Below are positions 31,640-41,315 of a DNA stretch of 64,000 nucleotides, piece by piece. Numbering within the stretch: position 1 is the stretch's first letter; the number at the start of each line of letters is the position of its first letter. Position numbers and translations under genes: made by a program. A model generated the notes under the pieces. That model had not been told where the DNA came from. It was given only the letters and a program-made list of their open reading frames with translations, and ran no database searches. This stretch comes from Alteribacter lacisalsi (GTDB lineage: Bacteria > Bacillota > Bacilli > Bacillales > Salisediminibacteriaceae): positions 1,860,001 to 1,924,000 of the forward strand of contig NZ_PDOF01000001.1 of NCBI RefSeq assembly GCF_003226345.1, read 5' to 3'.

Positions 31640-32275
31640 TTATAAAATGGCTTTTTCTTCAAGTACTGTTTTAATTTTCGTAACCATCAGATCAATGGCT
31701 ACCCGATTCTGGCCGCCTTCAGGCACAATTACATCGGCATAACGCTTCGTCGGCTCGATAAACTGCATATGCATCGGACGGACAACATCTGTGTATTGAT
31801 CGATTACAGATTCAATTGTCCGGCCTCTTTCATTGATGTCTCTCATCATTCTCCGGATAATTCGGATATCGGCATCCGTATCCACAAACAGTTTAATATC
31901 CATCATGTCCCGGAGCCGTTCATCCTCCAGAATCAGAATCCCTTCAAGGATTATGACATCACGGGGCTCGACAGGGATTACGTCATTACTCCGGGTATGA
32001 TTTTTATAATCGTATACCGGCTTATTAACCGGTTCGCCTTTTTTCAAATCTTTCAGATGTTCAAGCAGAAGATCGTTATCAAAGGCAAGAGGATGATCAT
32101 AATTCGTCTGAAGACGCTCCTCCATTGGCAGATGGTCCTGATTTTTATAATAGGCATCCTGTTCGATCATGACGATCGACTGGGTTTTAAACTGGCAGTA
32201 GATTTCGTTTGCAACGGTCGTCTTCCCGGAACCGGATCCGCCTGCAACACCGATAATAATCGGTTTTCTGGTCAT
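31640..32275 (-). CDS. udk: Uridine kinase
   Basis: A 211-aa P-loop kinase of the uridine/cytidine kinase family: Walker [15 protein letters not shown] at residues 8-21, [32 protein letters not shown] (substrate site) and [13 protein letters not shown] (lid). It phosphorylates uridine and cytidine in pyrimidine salvage. The ATG abuts the stop codon of trhP2 (TAAATG), so it is co-translated with the tRNA-modification genes trmR-trhP1-trhP2, as in B. subtilis. Confidence 0.97.
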   Translation of the reverse strand: MTRKPIIIGVAGGSGSGKTTVANEIYCQFKTQSIVMIEQDAYYKNQDHLPMEERLQTNYDHPLAFDNDLLLEHLKDLKKGEPVNKPVYDYKNHTRSNDVIPVEPRDVIILEGILILEDERLRDMMDIKLFVDTDADIRIIRRMMRDINERGRTIESVIDQYTDVVRPMHMQFIEPTKRYADVIVPEGGQNRVAIDLMVTKIKTVLEEKAIL

Positions 32276-33544
32276 TTAGGATACTCCCTTTCTCATCATG
32301 TTGTCAGGGTAAAGAGGCCGGTCCACTTTGAAGCGTACAACCTGAAGCGGATGACGGGCGGCATCCAGTTCTCTCCCTTTTTCGTCCCAGACCTTATCAA
32401 CCGTCTGGGTAAAGTTCTCAATCTCGGGTCCGAAAAACTCCACCTGATCACCCGGACGGAAAAAGTTCCGCTGCTGCAGGGTGACCATTTTTGTTTCTTC
32501 ATCATAGCCGAGCACAAGCCCGGAGAAATCATGTGATGCCTGGTGGCTGTGATTTTGAAACAGCTGTTCCTTATAGCCTGGAATGTTTTCAAAAAAGGCA
32601 GGGGCTGCCGGACGGTTCGCGCACTTGGCAAGCTCTGTGAGCCATTCCTGCTTAATTTTGAAATTGTCAGGGTCTGCACAGTAGGCATCGATCACTTTGC
32701 GGTAGACACTCACCACGGTTGCTACATAGTGAATGGACTTCATTCGGCCTTCAATCTTCAGGCTGTCAATCCCTGCTTCCACAAGCTGTGGGATCGATTC
32801 AATCAGATTAAGATCCTTCGGGCTCATGGCAAACGGCGAGTCCTTTTCATCAAACAGCGCGTTTTCACGGCTTGACGACTCGCTTCCCTCGTAAAGGTGA
32901 TAATCCCATCTGCACGACTGGCAGCACCCGCCCCGGTTTGAATCCCGGGCTGTCATGTGGTTACTGAGTACACAGCGGCCTGAATAGGCAATACACATAG
33001 CACCATGAATGAACGTCTCAATTTCAATATCCACGTTCTTTTTCATCTCGAGCATTTCCTGAAGCCCTACTTCACGGGCGAGCACGACACGCTCAAGCCC
33101 TTCTTCCTTCCAGAACTTTACCGCCTGCCAGTTGGTGAGCGACTGCTGGGTGGAAAGATGAATCTCCAGTTTCGGCGCAGCCCGTTTGCACGCTTCGATG
33201 ATCAGCGGGTCGGCAACAATGATCCCTTTTATTCCTACTCTCTGCAGCTCCTGCAGGTACTCTTCCAGCCCGTCCATATTTTCGTTATGCGCGAAGATAT
33301 TTGTGGTTACATAGATACAGGCGCCATACTTTTTTGCAAAGCTGACCCCTTCCTCCATTTCATCTATGGAAAAATTACCTGCATTCGAGCGGAGCCCGAA
33401 ATCACGGCCGCCGATAAATACAGCATCTGCCCCGTAATGGACAGCAATTTTCAATTTTTCAAGATTTCCTGCCGGGGCAAGAAGCTCCGGCTTTTTTGTT
33501 ATCACACGTTTTCCCTCGCTCGTTCGTTCAGCAAGCTGTCCCAT
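32276..33544 (-). CDS. trhP2: tRNA hydroxylation protein TrhP2 (U32 family, YrrO)
   Basis: A 422-aa protein of peptidase family U32. It shows KPELLAPAGNLEKLKIAVHY, the family signature ETFIHGAMCIAYSGRCVLSN, a Cys cluster GGCCQSCRW and a C-terminal beta-barrel-like end (FFRPGDQVEFFGPE). U32 proteins of this type (RlhA/TrhP) carry an iron-sulfur site and use prephenate-derived chemistry to hydroxylate uridine; TrhP1/TrhP2 make 5-hydroxyuridine at tRNA position 34. The gene follows trhP1 by 15 nt and precedes udk without a gap. The ATG at 33544 follows AAAGGGGG. Confidence 0.93.
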   Translation of the reverse strand: MGQLAERTSEGKRVITKKPELLAPAGNLEKLKIAVHYGADAVFIGGRDFGLRSNAGNFSIDEMEEGVSFAKKYGACIYVTTNIFAHNENMDGLEEYLQELQRVGIKGIIVADPLIIEACKRAAPKLEIHLSTQQSLTNWQAVKFWKEEGLERVVLAREVGLQEMLEMKKNVDIEIETFIHGAMCIAYSGRCVLSNHMTARDSNRGGCCQSCRWDYHLYEGSESSSRENALFDEKDSPFAMSPKDLNLIESIPQLVEAGIDSLKIEGRMKSIHYVATVVSVYRKVIDAYCADPDNFKIKQEWLTELAKCANRPAAPAFFENIPGYKEQLFQNHSHQASHDFSGLVLGYDEETKMVTLQQRNFFRPGDQVEFFGPEIENFTQTVDKVWDEKGRELDAARHPLQVVRFKVDRPLYPDNMMRKGVS

Positions 33545-33559
33545 TGCTTTTCGCCCCCT

Positions 33560-34492
33560 TTAATACACGGTTTCCTTAAAGAAGAAGCCCGTATCCACGC
33601 TCCGGTTATCCGGCTGGATTGCTTTTGCGCGATCCAGAAACTTTTCTTTTTTATCTAAATAGCTGTCTTCGTCGTTCGCATACAGATCAATGGCTTCCCG
33701 GTAAAGACGGGTCATTTCAATAATATACTCACTGTTTTTCAGGATTCCGTCTATTTTAAAGCTGTCGACCCCTGCGTCCATCAGCTCATCCAGCTCATCA
33801 ATCATGCACACGTCCTTTGGGCTCATAATATGCGTTCCGTTTTCGTCTTCCCACACCGGATAGTCATAATCCCGCTCTGGATCGTGAAGAAAAAGAGACC
33901 GGTCCTTGCTTCTGCCCTCGACTTTCAGGTTTCTCCCCTGAAACTCCATGTAATTGCCCAGAAGCGTACGCTTGGACTGGAACATACACGTCATCCCGTG
34001 TACCTGCACTTCAATTGCTACTTCTGCATGCTCCTTGATCTCAACCACCGCATCCATGTTCAGTTCCCGGGCCAGTACGGCACGTGACGCTCCTTTGCGC
34101 CCCCAGTAGTTGACTGTGTAGTAATTCGTGCCGGTCGTTTCTGTGCTCCAGTGAAGCGGCAGCTCCGGGGACGCTTCACGTGCGGCCATAATAACAGCCG
34201 GATCGCCGAATACGGCTCCGTCTACACCAATTGTCTGCAAAAAGGCCAGATAGTCCGGGAGAAGCGGGAGTTTTTCATTATGGAAAAGGGCATTTACAGC
34301 CACGTATATTTTTTTCTTTTTCGCATGGGCTGTTTGAACTGCGGTTTCAATGTCACTTCTGGAGAATTCGCCTGCCAGACGTAGGCCGAAAGTTTCTTCC
34401 CCGATTAGGAATGCATCCGCACCAGCTTCGATAAGCGGTTTGATATCGTTAACGCTTTGAGGCGTGACGAGAAGTTCCGGTTCTGCTGTCAT
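33560..34492 (-). CDS. trhP1: tRNA hydroxylation protein TrhP1 (U32 family, YrrN)
   Basis: A 310-aa U32-family protein paralogous to the next gene: PELLVTPQSVNDIKPLIEAG at the start, AVFGDPAVIM, EVQVHGMTCMFQSKRTLLGN as the U32 signature and MIDELDELMDAGVDSFKIDG near the end. It lacks the extra Cys cluster of TrhP2, as in B. subtilis YrrN. Start chosen at ATG 34492, where MTAEPELLV matches the usual N-terminus and AAGGTGG lies upstream; the longer frame would overlap trmR. It acts with TrhP2 on wobble uridine. Confidence 0.9.
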   Translation of the reverse strand: MTAEPELLVTPQSVNDIKPLIEAGADAFLIGEETFGLRLAGEFSRSDIETAVQTAHAKKKKIYVAVNALFHNEKLPLLPDYLAFLQTIGVDGAVFGDPAVIMAAREASPELPLHWSTETTGTNYYTVNYWGRKGASRAVLARELNMDAVVEIKEHAEVAIEVQVHGMTCMFQSKRTLLGNYMEFQGRNLKVEGRSKDRSLFLHDPERDYDYPVWEDENGTHIMSPKDVCMIDELDELMDAGVDSFKIDGILKNSEYIIEMTRLYREAIDLYANDEDSYLDKKEKFLDRAKAIQPDNRSVDTGFFFKETVY

Positions 34493-34520
34493 GCTCTCTG
34501 GCACCACCTTACTGTTAAAG

Positions 34521-35183
34521 TCATTTGGATTCATCATGTTTTTTTATGCTGACCATCAGCCCATCTCCAACCGGATAAATCATGCTGTGAAAACGATCAT
34601 CTTCCATGATTCCGGTATTGAAATTCTGCAGACGGCTGACCATCGTTTTTATCCGTTTTTTTTCCGGCTCTTTTTCTCCGGCAACAAACCCTTTGAACAG
34701 AATGTTATCGGAGAAGATTACGCCGCCAGGCCTGACCATCGGTTCATAAAGCTCAAAAAAGCGTGAATACTGGCCTTTGGCTGCATCTATAAAAAGAGCA
34801 TCAAATGGCCCATGTGATTTCACCGTATCTCCTGTTTCAAGTGCATCACCTTCAATTATAACGATCCTGTCCAACAGGCCGGCCTGTTTGTGATAGGCTA
34901 CTGCCTGACGGATCCGCTCTGTGTCCCGCTCGATTGTTACGATGCGTGCGTCAGGAATCTGTTCGGCAAAACGCAGAGAGGAGTAACCGATTGCTGTTCC
35001 GATTTCAAGCACGCTTTCCGGATTTTGCAGGGAAAGGAGCTGAAGAATCGCCTCCATACCGGCAGGCTCCATGATTGGCACACGATCTGCCTTAGCGGCC
35101 ACCTCTATTTCTGCTGCCGTTCCGGTTCTCGGCCGGATCAGTGATTCTATATACTGTTCTGTTTTTGATGTATACCTGTCCAT
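34521..35183 (-). CDS. trmR: tRNA 5-hydroxyuridine methyltransferase TrmR
   Basis: A 220-aa class I methyltransferase of the O-methyltransferase-3 (catechol-OMT-like) family: VLEIGTAIGYSSLRFAEQIP (motif I), TIERDTER (motif II), FDALFIDAAKGQYSRFFELY and GGVIFSDNILFKG. TrmR methylates the 5-hydroxyuridine made by TrhP1/TrhP2, giving 5-methoxyuridine at position 34 of tRNAs. Gene order trmR-trhP1-trhP2-udk places maker and methylator in one operon. A GAAGGAGG ribosome binding site precedes the ATG. Confidence 0.93.
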   Translation of the reverse strand: MDRYTSKTEQYIESLIRPRTGTAAEIEVAAKADRVPIMEPAGMEAILQLLSLQNPESVLEIGTAIGYSSLRFAEQIPDARIVTIERDTERIRQAVAYHKQAGLLDRIVIIEGDALETGDTVKSHGPFDALFIDAAKGQYSRFFELYEPMVRPGGVIFSDNILFKGFVAGEKEPEKKRIKTMVSRLQNFNTGIMEDDRFHSMIYPVGDGLMVSIKKHDESK

Positions 35184-35579
35184 AAAAAAGGGCCTCCTTC
35201 AAAAGGGCCTCAAATCGTCTTTATTTTCTATGCTTCAATAGTCTAAACAACAGTTAATTTTATCACAAAGGAGAGGCTGTGTTAAATCCAATTTTGACGA
35301 TTTTGCAAAGGTGTGTCATCTTCGCATAAATGAGGCCTGCATGGGTGAAAGGTGGTTGGATTGGTGGTGGTGGACCATTTGAAGTTTGGATATACCTTCG
35401 GTGTTTTCATGCGTAACGACCGGACTTTTTCGAATCTGGGACATATCTTCTGCCCGCCCGCGGGTGATAACCGCATTTCCGCAGAAAAAGCCTTCGATCA
35501 CAAATAGAAAACGGTCCCAGTATGCAACTGGAACCGTTTAATCTTCCAGAGACCATCGTCACGTGGTCCCAATTTATTT
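35184..35579. other. 396-bp gap between mltG and trmR
   Basis: It holds the mltG terminator and the trmR promoter region; a GGGCCT/AGGCCC motif is repeated next to the trmR ribosome binding site. Overlapping minus-strand frames (35282-35501) lack ribosome binding sites and known motifs. A remnant of a lost gene is possible but not shown. Confidence 0.4.
35508..35539 (-). terminator. Terminator of mltG
   Basis: Stem AAACGGT(C)CCAGT / ACTGG(A)ACCGTTT with a 5-nt loop; minus-strand flank TTTTCTATTT. Confidence 0.75.
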
Positions 35580-36740
35580 TTACTGATTATCGCGATGTTC
35601 CCGGAGGACTTCCTGGTGCTCTTCATACGTTTCACTCATGTAAATCGTGCCGTCGGTGTCATGATAGAAATAATAGTTATCATGCTCATCAGGATTGAAG
35701 GCAGCGCTGATCGATGCTGCTCCAGGGTTGTTAATCGGTCCTGGCGGGATACCGTCGATCTGGTAAGTGTTGTAAGGATTCTCGGCGTTTGTCTGTTCAC
35801 GCGTCGGTGAAGAAACCCGCTCCCCGTATCCGTAAACAGCCGTTGGGTCCATCTGAAGACGCATCGGATTTTCACGGTTCAGACGATTGTAAATCACGCC
35901 GGAAATAGCCTCCCGCTCATCGTCTCCTGCAGCTTCCCCTTCAATGATTGAGGCAAGGGTGAGAAGTTCATGTGCAGAATAGTCTGTACTTCCGTATTCT
36001 GCCTGAACGTTATTATATACACCTTCCATTCTTGCCACCATTTGCTCAATGATGTCCTCTTTCGAAGGGTTTTCATCTGTAAAATCGTACCGTGCCGGGA
36101 AGAGATAGCCTTCCAGCGGATAACGGATATCCTCGTTTTCAAGAATTGAGGAATGAAGAATGTCATACTGGCTGACCAGTTCCTGAAGATAGTCTTCATC
36201 CGTCATTAAATCCATTAAATCATCGTATTCATGCTCTGTTTCCTCAGCAATTGTCTCCATCACTTCCTCCAGCCAGCGGCCTTCAGGAATCGTGAAAATG
36301 AGGTTATACTCCTCGTCAATTCTCCCGTCTTTCAAAGAAGCAATAATCTCATCCATATTCATGGAAGGAGACAGTTCGTAAGTACCGGCCTGAAACCCGC
36401 TCTCATTTCGGTAACGAACGTAATAGCGGAAGATCGTCGAATTGTCGACCAGACCCTCTTCTTCAAGAATCTCTCCGATTCCCGCACTGGAGGAACCCAT
36501 CGGAATCTCCACTTCCTTCAATTCGCTGTTATCCTCGTCTACAGGGCCAATCGCACTTGTAATAAATACATAAGCACCGCCAATGGCTCCGCCTACTGTA
36601 AGGACGATAAGAACGAAGCAGATGAGCACGATTTTACGCACAAGGCTTGCCTCTTTTGCTCTGTTTTCAAGTTTATGTACAATCTTATCCTGTTCCTGTT
36701 TTTCCGTATGTGACTGATCGTTCTTGTTGTCCGACAACAC
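35580..36740 (-). CDS. mltG: Endolytic murein transglycosylase MltG (YrrL)
   Basis: A 386-aa membrane-anchored protein. A cytoplasmic N-terminus and one transmembrane helix (about residues 36-60) lead to a LysM-like subdomain (VEIPMGSSSAGIGEILEEEG) and the YceG catalytic domain. ELLTLASIIEGEA holds the catalytic Glu, followed by VIYNRLNRENPMRLQMDPT and the closing YNTYQIDGIPPGPINNPG. It cuts nascent glycan strands and sets chain length. GTG at 36740 follows AAAGGGGG. It is downstream of yrzB, separated by intergenic repeat R4. Confidence 0.95.
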   Translation of the reverse strand: MLSDNKNDQSHTEKQEQDKIVHKLENRAKEASLVRKIVLICFVLIVLTVGGAIGGAYVFITSAIGPVDEDNSELKEVEIPMGSSSAGIGEILEEEGLVDNSTIFRYYVRYRNESGFQAGTYELSPSMNMDEIIASLKDGRIDEEYNLIFTIPEGRWLEEVMETIAEETEHEYDDLMDLMTDEDYLQELVSQYDILHSSILENEDIRYPLEGYLFPARYDFTDENPSKEDIIEQMVARMEGVYNNVQAEYGSTDYSAHELLTLASIIEGEAAGDDEREAISGVIYNRLNRENPMRLQMDPTAVYGYGERVSSPTREQTNAENPYNTYQIDGIPPGPINNPGAASISAAFNPDEHDNYYFYHDTDGTIYMSETYEEHQEVLREHRDNQ

Positions 36741-36844
36741 AACATCCCCCTTTCACTCCATCTATTATACTATAAACCGACAGGAAAACGATATAATTCC
36801 GACATTTTCCGGGTCACTATCCCTGCATTCTCAAAGGCTGTTTA

Positions 36845-36997
36845 GATTGTTGTTTTTTTACGCTGCAGGAGGACGCTTTCCGCGGGCATCGCTTCAGCCT
36901 CCTCGGAAAAATCGCCCTGCGGGGTCTTCAGCCGATGCTACTCCCGCTGGAGTCGCCACCTTCCGCTCCAAAATAAATTTGGTCAATAGCAACAATC
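36845..36997. repeat. Complete copy of the GC-rich intergenic repeat (R4)
   Basis: A 153-bp element. The outer ends are inverted (GATTGTTGTT ... AGCAACAATC). The core has TGCAGGAGGACGCTTTCCGC, GGGCATCGCTTCAGCCTCCT, TCGCCCTGCGGGGTCTTCAG, CCGATGCTACTCCCG and CTGGAGTCGCCACCTTCCGC in order. GCATCG...CTTCAGCC and its inverse GGCTGAAG...CGATGC-type blocks let it fold back. No open frame crosses it meaningfully. It lies between yrzB and mltG. Confidence 0.85.
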
Positions 36998-37056
36998 CAT
37001 ACGAACACAGCTTTCTCACAATATAGAAGGGGATTCAGGATTACCAAAAAAACAAA

Positions 37057-37082
37057 ACCGCCTCCTGATTTCAGGAAGCGGT
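37057..37082 (-). terminator. Terminator of yrzB
   Basis: Stem ACCGC(C)TCCTGA / TCAGGA(A)GCGGT with TT loop; minus-strand flank TTTTGTTTTTTT. Confidence 0.8.
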
Positions 37083-37092
37083 CTGAAAAAAC

Positions 37093-37407
37093 TTACTCGT
37101 CATCTTCACTTACAATTGTATTAAACACTTCCGTTACCATATCCCACTCTTCTTCGCTCTCAATCATGAAAAGGCGGTCCGGTTCTTCAAAACGGAAAGC
37201 CTGTACTTCCACTTCTTCTTCCTCATCGTTGTCGGAACCTTCCGGCTGGAGGAAAATGTACGCATTTTCGTTTGTATCCAGTTCAAAACGAAACAGTTCT
37301 TCAAAAACGTATTCTTCACCAGTTTCAGGATCGGGAATAATGAAACGGTCCCCATCTTCCACTGGTTCCAGTACACGTACGCCATCTAATCTGCTTTCTT
37401 CACTCAT
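37093..37407 (-). CDS. yrzB: YrzB-like acidic protein (DUF1292)
   Basis: A 104-aa, strongly acidic soluble protein. It contains IPDPETGEEYVFEELFRFE, YIFLQPEG, a run of Glu/Asp (residues 60-68), VEVQAFRFEE and FMIESEEEWDMVTEVFN, the usual pattern of the YrzB/DUF1292 family. It follows ireB and ruvX in the order known from B. subtilis. Function unknown. Confidence 0.9.
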   Translation of the reverse strand: MSEESRLDGVRVLEPVEDGDRFIIPDPETGEEYVFEELFRFELDTNENAYIFLQPEGSDNDEEEEVEVQAFRFEEPDRLFMIESEEEWDMVTEVFNTIVSEDDE

Positions 37408-37436
37408 GATAAACCCTCACTTTTCTATGTGCTGGT

Positions 37437-37491
37437 ACACTCCATTGGTCCGGTGCGCTGGTAAAACTGCAGCGCCGGTCCACCGGAGTGT
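37437..37491. other. Long GC-rich imperfect hairpin between ruvX and yrzB
   Basis: Arms ACACTCC..TGG.CCGG..CGCTG and their inverse pair at about 19 positions around an 8-nt loop. There is no T tract on either side, so it is not a standard terminator. It may set mRNA stability within the alaS-yrzB operon. Confidence 0.5.
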
Positions 37492-37514
37492 CAGCCTGTT
37501 TATTAGTAGCCTGC

Positions 37515-37943
37515 CTAAAGTCCCTTTGACTGATTCCTGTCCAGGTAATTCTGCAGGATCAAAACGGCAGCCATTTTATCAATGACTTTTTTTCTTTTTT
37601 TACGGCTGACGTCAGCGGAAATGAGCATCCGTTCTGCAGCTGCAGTGGTCAGGCGCTCGTCCTCAAGCACGACCTCAATACCGGTTCTTTCACGAAGGGT
37701 TTCAGCAAAGTCCAGGCTGGCCTGCCCCCGTTCGCCAATTGTTCCGTTCATGTTTTTAGGCAGTCCGACCACAATCGTGGTCACGTCGTGCTCTTTTATC
37801 CAGTGCTGAATCCGTTCGATCGCCGGGTCCTGATACTGATCGTTCCACTTGATCGTTTCAATGCCCTGGGCGGTCCATCCGAACGCATCACTGACGGCGA
37901 CACCAATCGTTCTGGTGCCGACGTCCAGTCCCAATGATTTCAT
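37515..37943 (-). CDS. ruvX: Putative pre-16S rRNA nuclease / Holliday-junction resolvase-like RuvX
   Basis: A 142-aa RNase H-fold protein (YqgF/YrrK). It starts [20 protein letters not shown] with the catalytic Asp at residue 7, then [39 protein letters not shown] and [18 protein letters not shown]. It is believed to trim pre-16S rRNA 5' ends; a recombination role was also proposed. It lies 9 nt downstream of ireB, in operon order ireB-ruvX-yrzB. Confidence 0.95.
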   Translation of the reverse strand: MKSLGLDVGTRTIGVAVSDAFGWTAQGIETIKWNDQYQDPAIERIQHWIKEHDVTTIVVGLPKNMNGTIGERGQASLDFAETLRERTGIEVVLEDERLTTAAAERMLISADVSRKKRKKVIDKMAAVLILQNYLDRNQSKGL

Positions 37944-37952
37944 TGCAGTTTG

Positions 37953-38222
37953 TTACTCCTCTTCGCTGTGATGAGACAGGTAGGATTTAACAAGCTCTTC
38001 GATGAGCTCATCCCGTTCAATCTTCCGGATCAGCGAACGTGCGTCGTTGTGCCGGGGAATGTAAGCCGGATCTCCGGAAAGCAGGTACCCGACTATTTGA
38101 TTGATCGGATTGTACCCTTTTTCCTCAAGGGATGCGTAGACTTTCATCAGAACCTCTTTCGCATCGTCATCCATTGAATCATCGTGAAAATTAAATTTCA
38201 TCGTATTATCCATTGAACTCAT
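37953..38222 (-). CDS. ireB: IreB family regulatory protein (YrzL)
   Basis: An 89-aa protein, [15 protein letters not shown] at the start, then [40 protein letters not shown] and [19 protein letters not shown]: the strongly conserved IreB/UPF0297 core. In Enterococcus IreB is a phosphotarget of the IreK kinase in cephalosporin resistance; the role in bacilli is open. The ATG at 38222 is chosen because AGGAGAGG precedes it and the upstream frame is unrelated. It lies between alaS and ruvX, the universal Firmicutes order. Confidence 0.93.
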   Translation of the reverse strand: MSSMDNTMKFNFHDDSMDDDAKEVLMKVYASLEEKGYNPINQIVGYLLSGDPAYIPRHNDARSLIRKIERDELIEELVKSYLSHHSEEE

Positions 38223-38318
38223 TACAAACACCTCTCCTGTCTGTCTCCACGTTTCCGTGGTCCCGTTTTTCCTCACTTGTCCGTATACTTGCCTTCATTG
38301 TACACGAAAGAGGAAGGA

Positions 38319-40955
38319 TTAGGAATTTCTTTTTACAAGGTCTTTGACTGATGCCAGGGCATCTTGAAGTTTGGACGGGTCTTTTCCTCCGGCCTGAGCC
38401 ATGTCCGGACGGCCTCCGCCTCCGCCTCCACAGCGGCCGGCTACTTCTTTAACCAGTTTACCCGCATGGTACCCTTCTTTAACAAGATCAGAGGATACGG
38501 AAGCAACAATACTTACCTTTTCCCCCTGAGCAGCTCCTAATACGAGGATACCTGAGCCGAGCTTGTCTTTCAAAGAATCTGCCATCTGACGAAGACCGTT
38601 CATGTCTGAGGCACTGACCTTTGTGCTCAGTACTTTGACGCCCTCCACTTCAGTTACCTGATCGAGGACACTGCCTGCTTCGAGATTGCCAAGTTTTGCT
38701 GACAGGGATTCGTTCTCCTTCTGCTTGTCTTTAAGCTGCTTCTGGAGGTGTTCCACACGCTGGGGAACGTCCGGAAGATTGGCTTTCAGCAGGCCGGCTG
38801 CTTCTTTAAGCAGCGACACCTGGCTGTTCATATGCTGGTACGCCCCTTCTCCGGTTACTGCTTCTATTCGCCGGACTCCTGCACCGATTCCTGCCTCAGA
38901 TACGATTTTAAACAACCCGATTTCAGCACTGTTGTTCACGTGGCAGCCGCCGCAGAGCTCAAGACTGTAATCTCCTACTATGACAACGCGCACTTCATCG
39001 CCGTACTTCTCGCCGAAAAGCGCCATTGCACCCATCTCTTTGGCTTCCGCGAGACTTTTGTACATCGTGTGGACCGGGATTGCCTGCCACACTTTTTCAT
39101 TTACAGCTTGTTCGATCTGCTCCATTTCTTCCTGACTGATCTGGCCGAAATGTGAGAAGTCAAAGCGGAGGCGGTCGTTCTGGACAAGTGACCCGGCCTG
39201 ATTGACATGCTCCCCAAGTGTATCTTTCAAAGCCTGATGAAGCAGGTGAGTCGCCGTATGGTTTTTTACCACACCGATCCGGTTCGTCTGATCCACCTTT
39301 GCACTCAGTCCCATTTCCGCTTCAAGGACGCCTTCCATCACTTCAACCGTATGGAGATTCTGGCCGTTCGGTGCTTTTTGTACATCTAGTACACGGATTT
39401 TGACTCCGTCTGATTCCATTACACCTGTATCCGCGATCTGACCGCCGCTTTCAGCATAAAACGGCGTCCGGTCCACAATAATCTGGGCCTGTTCGCCTGT
39501 TTCAACACGTTCTGTGAGTTCCTTATCTTTTACGATGACTTTGACTACGGAAGGGATTTCCAGTACATCATAACCGATAAATTCACTCGGCTCCTTGATG
39601 TTTCCGAGAACCTCATCCTGTGTCTGCATAGAGCCGGATGACTGGCGGGCAGCTCTGGCGCGGTCACGCTGTTTTTTCATCTCTTTTTCGAAACCTTCAG
39701 TGTCAACGGTGTAACCTGCATCTGTCACATATTCTTCAGTAAGGTCAACAGGGAATCCGTACGTGTCGTACAGCTTGAATACAGCTGCACCGGAAATTTC
39801 CGCCGTGCCTTCTTTTTTTGCTGTGTCCATTACTTTGTTCAGCATTGCCAGCCCTTCATTGAGGGTTTCGTGGAAGCGTTCTTCTTCGTTTTTAACCACT
39901 TTGCGGATGAACTCTTCCTTCTCTTTCACTTCCGGGTAGAATGCTTCCATAATTTCACCGGTCACCGGCACAAGTTCGTGCATAAACGGACGGTCGATGC
40001 CGATCTGCTTTGCATAGCGCACCGCACGGCGGAGCAGTCTGCGGAGAACGTATCCCCGGCCTTCGTTGGAAGGAAGTGCGCCGTCGGAAACGGCAAATGT
40101 AACCGTGCGTATATGGTCTGCTACGACTTTAAACGCGGTGTCCGTATCAGTGGACGCTCCGTATTTTGTATCAGCCATCGCTTCCGTTGCACGGATAATC
40201 GGCATGAATAAATCCGTATCAAAGTTTGTGCGTGCATCCTGGATCACACTTACCATCCGCTCAAGTCCCATTCCCGTATCAATGTTCTTCTTTGGAAGCG
40301 GCGTATAGCTGCCGTCCTGATTGTGATTGAACTGGGAAAATACAAGGTTCCAGATTTCCAGGTGACGCTCATTTTCCCCGCCAGGGAACATTTCCGGATC
40401 ATCTGGATCATCCCCATACTCAGGACCGCGGTCGTAAAAGATTTCTGTATTCGGACCACACGGCCCTTCGCCGATATCCCAGAAATTCTCCTCAAGGCGT
40501 ATAATCCGTTCTTTTGGCAGGCCGACTTCTTCATGCCAGATCTGAAACGCTTCATCGTCGTCAGGGTAAATGGTTACAGCGAGTTTATCCGAATCAAATC
40601 CGATCCATTTATCACTCGTTAAAAATTCCCATGCCCAGTGGATTGATTCTTTTTTGAAGTAATCCCCGATGGAGAAGTTTCCGAGCATTTCAAAAAACGT
40701 ATGGTGACGGGCTGTTTTACCTACATTCTCGATGTCGTTTGTACGAATGGATTTCTGTGCATTAACAATCCTCGGGTTTTTCGGGATTACCCTTCCGTCA
40801 AAATATTTCTTAAGTGTGGCAACTCCGCTGTTAATCCACAAAAGAGAAGGATCTTCATGAGGGACAAGGGAAGCACTCGGCTCCACATCGTGCCCTTTTT
40901 CCTTAAAGAAATCCAGATACATCTGTCTTACTTCTGCTGATGTCAATCGCTTCAT
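38319..40955 (-). CDS. alaS: Alanyl-tRNA synthetase
   Basis: An 878-aa class II synthetase. The order is catalytic core ([39 protein letters not shown] as motif 2), tRNA-recognition domain ([17 protein letters not shown]), editing domain with [11 protein letters not shown] and the CGGCHV zinc-site motif, and C-Ala domain ending [15 protein letters not shown]. Length is normal for bacterial AlaRS. It carries its own editing activity against Ser/Gly mischarging. A T-box leader and a near-consensus promoter precede it, so expression should rise when tRNA-Ala is uncharged. Confidence 0.98.
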   Translation of the reverse strand: MKRLTSAEVRQMYLDFFKEKGHDVEPSASLVPHEDPSLLWINSGVATLKKYFDGRVIPKNPRIVNAQKSIRTNDIENVGKTARHHTFFEMLGNFSIGDYFKKESIHWAWEFLTSDKWIGFDSDKLAVTIYPDDDEAFQIWHEEVGLPKERIIRLEENFWDIGEGPCGPNTEIFYDRGPEYGDDPDDPEMFPGGENERHLEIWNLVFSQFNHNQDGSYTPLPKKNIDTGMGLERMVSVIQDARTNFDTDLFMPIIRATEAMADTKYGASTDTDTAFKVVADHIRTVTFAVSDGALPSNEGRGYVLRRLLRRAVRYAKQIGIDRPFMHELVPVTGEIMEAFYPEVKEKEEFIRKVVKNEEERFHETLNEGLAMLNKVMDTAKKEGTAEISGAAVFKLYDTYGFPVDLTEEYVTDAGYTVDTEGFEKEMKKQRDRARAARQSSGSMQTQDEVLGNIKEPSEFIGYDVLEIPSVVKVIVKDKELTERVETGEQAQIIVDRTPFYAESGGQIADTGVMESDGVKIRVLDVQKAPNGQNLHTVEVMEGVLEAEMGLSAKVDQTNRIGVVKNHTATHLLHQALKDTLGEHVNQAGSLVQNDRLRFDFSHFGQISQEEMEQIEQAVNEKVWQAIPVHTMYKSLAEAKEMGAMALFGEKYGDEVRVVIVGDYSLELCGGCHVNNSAEIGLFKIVSEAGIGAGVRRIEAVTGEGAYQHMNSQVSLLKEAAGLLKANLPDVPQRVEHLQKQLKDKQKENESLSAKLGNLEAGSVLDQVTEVEGVKVLSTKVSASDMNGLRQMADSLKDKLGSGILVLGAAQGEKVSIVASVSSDLVKEGYHAGKLVKEVAGRCGGGGGGRPDMAQAGGKDPSKLQDALASVKDLVKRNS

Positions 40956-41021
40956 TTCTTTTTCCTCCTTTTATCACTGGTTCTGACTTGCCGCTGTGAG
41001 ATCAGGGGTTTTTGGACGCAA

Positions 41022-41280
41022 AAAAATCCCGCCCCTGACAGTCAGGGACGAGAGTATGTATACTCACGCGGTACCACCCTGGTTACGAACGCACGCAAAA
41101 ATGCAGGTTCGTCACCTCGCAACACAGTAACAGTGTGTCAGCCGGCAGGGATTAGCCTGCTCTCCGGAGTAGCTGAACGTCACTCTTCACCTGAATCCCT
41201 TTCAGCCTATTGGGGATTCTCTCTGGCAGATGGGCTTTGACGTTTCTGTTCCTTCACCAATTTTTCATTTAAGGTTGTCT
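41022..41280 (-). promoter_or_regulatory. T-box riboswitch leader of alaS (tRNA-Ala responsive)
   Basis: On the minus strand the T-box consensus AGGGTGGTACCGCG lies at 41067-41080. It is followed by the terminator stem CGTCCCTGA / TCAGGGGCGGGA and seven T. Upstream, AACGTCA / TGACGTT forms part of stem I, and a GCT (Ala) triplet at 41171-41173 on its 3' side is a candidate specifier codon. The UGG complement for the tRNA acceptor end is in the T-box bulge. Confidence 0.93.
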
Positions 41281-41286
41281 GCTCTT

Positions 41287-41315
41287 ATTATAGAAAGCCG
41301 GGCCGCCGTTGTCAA
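41287..41315 (-). promoter_or_regulatory. Sigma-A promoter of alaS
   Basis: Minus strand: consensus TTGACA, 17-nt spacer, consensus TATAAT. The -35 overlaps the stop codon of yrrI. Confidence 0.93.

Noticed and set aside
41022-41280. tRNA-like gene upstream of alaS
   Set aside because: The structure and AGGGTGGTACCGCG motif identify a T-box leader, not a tRNA.
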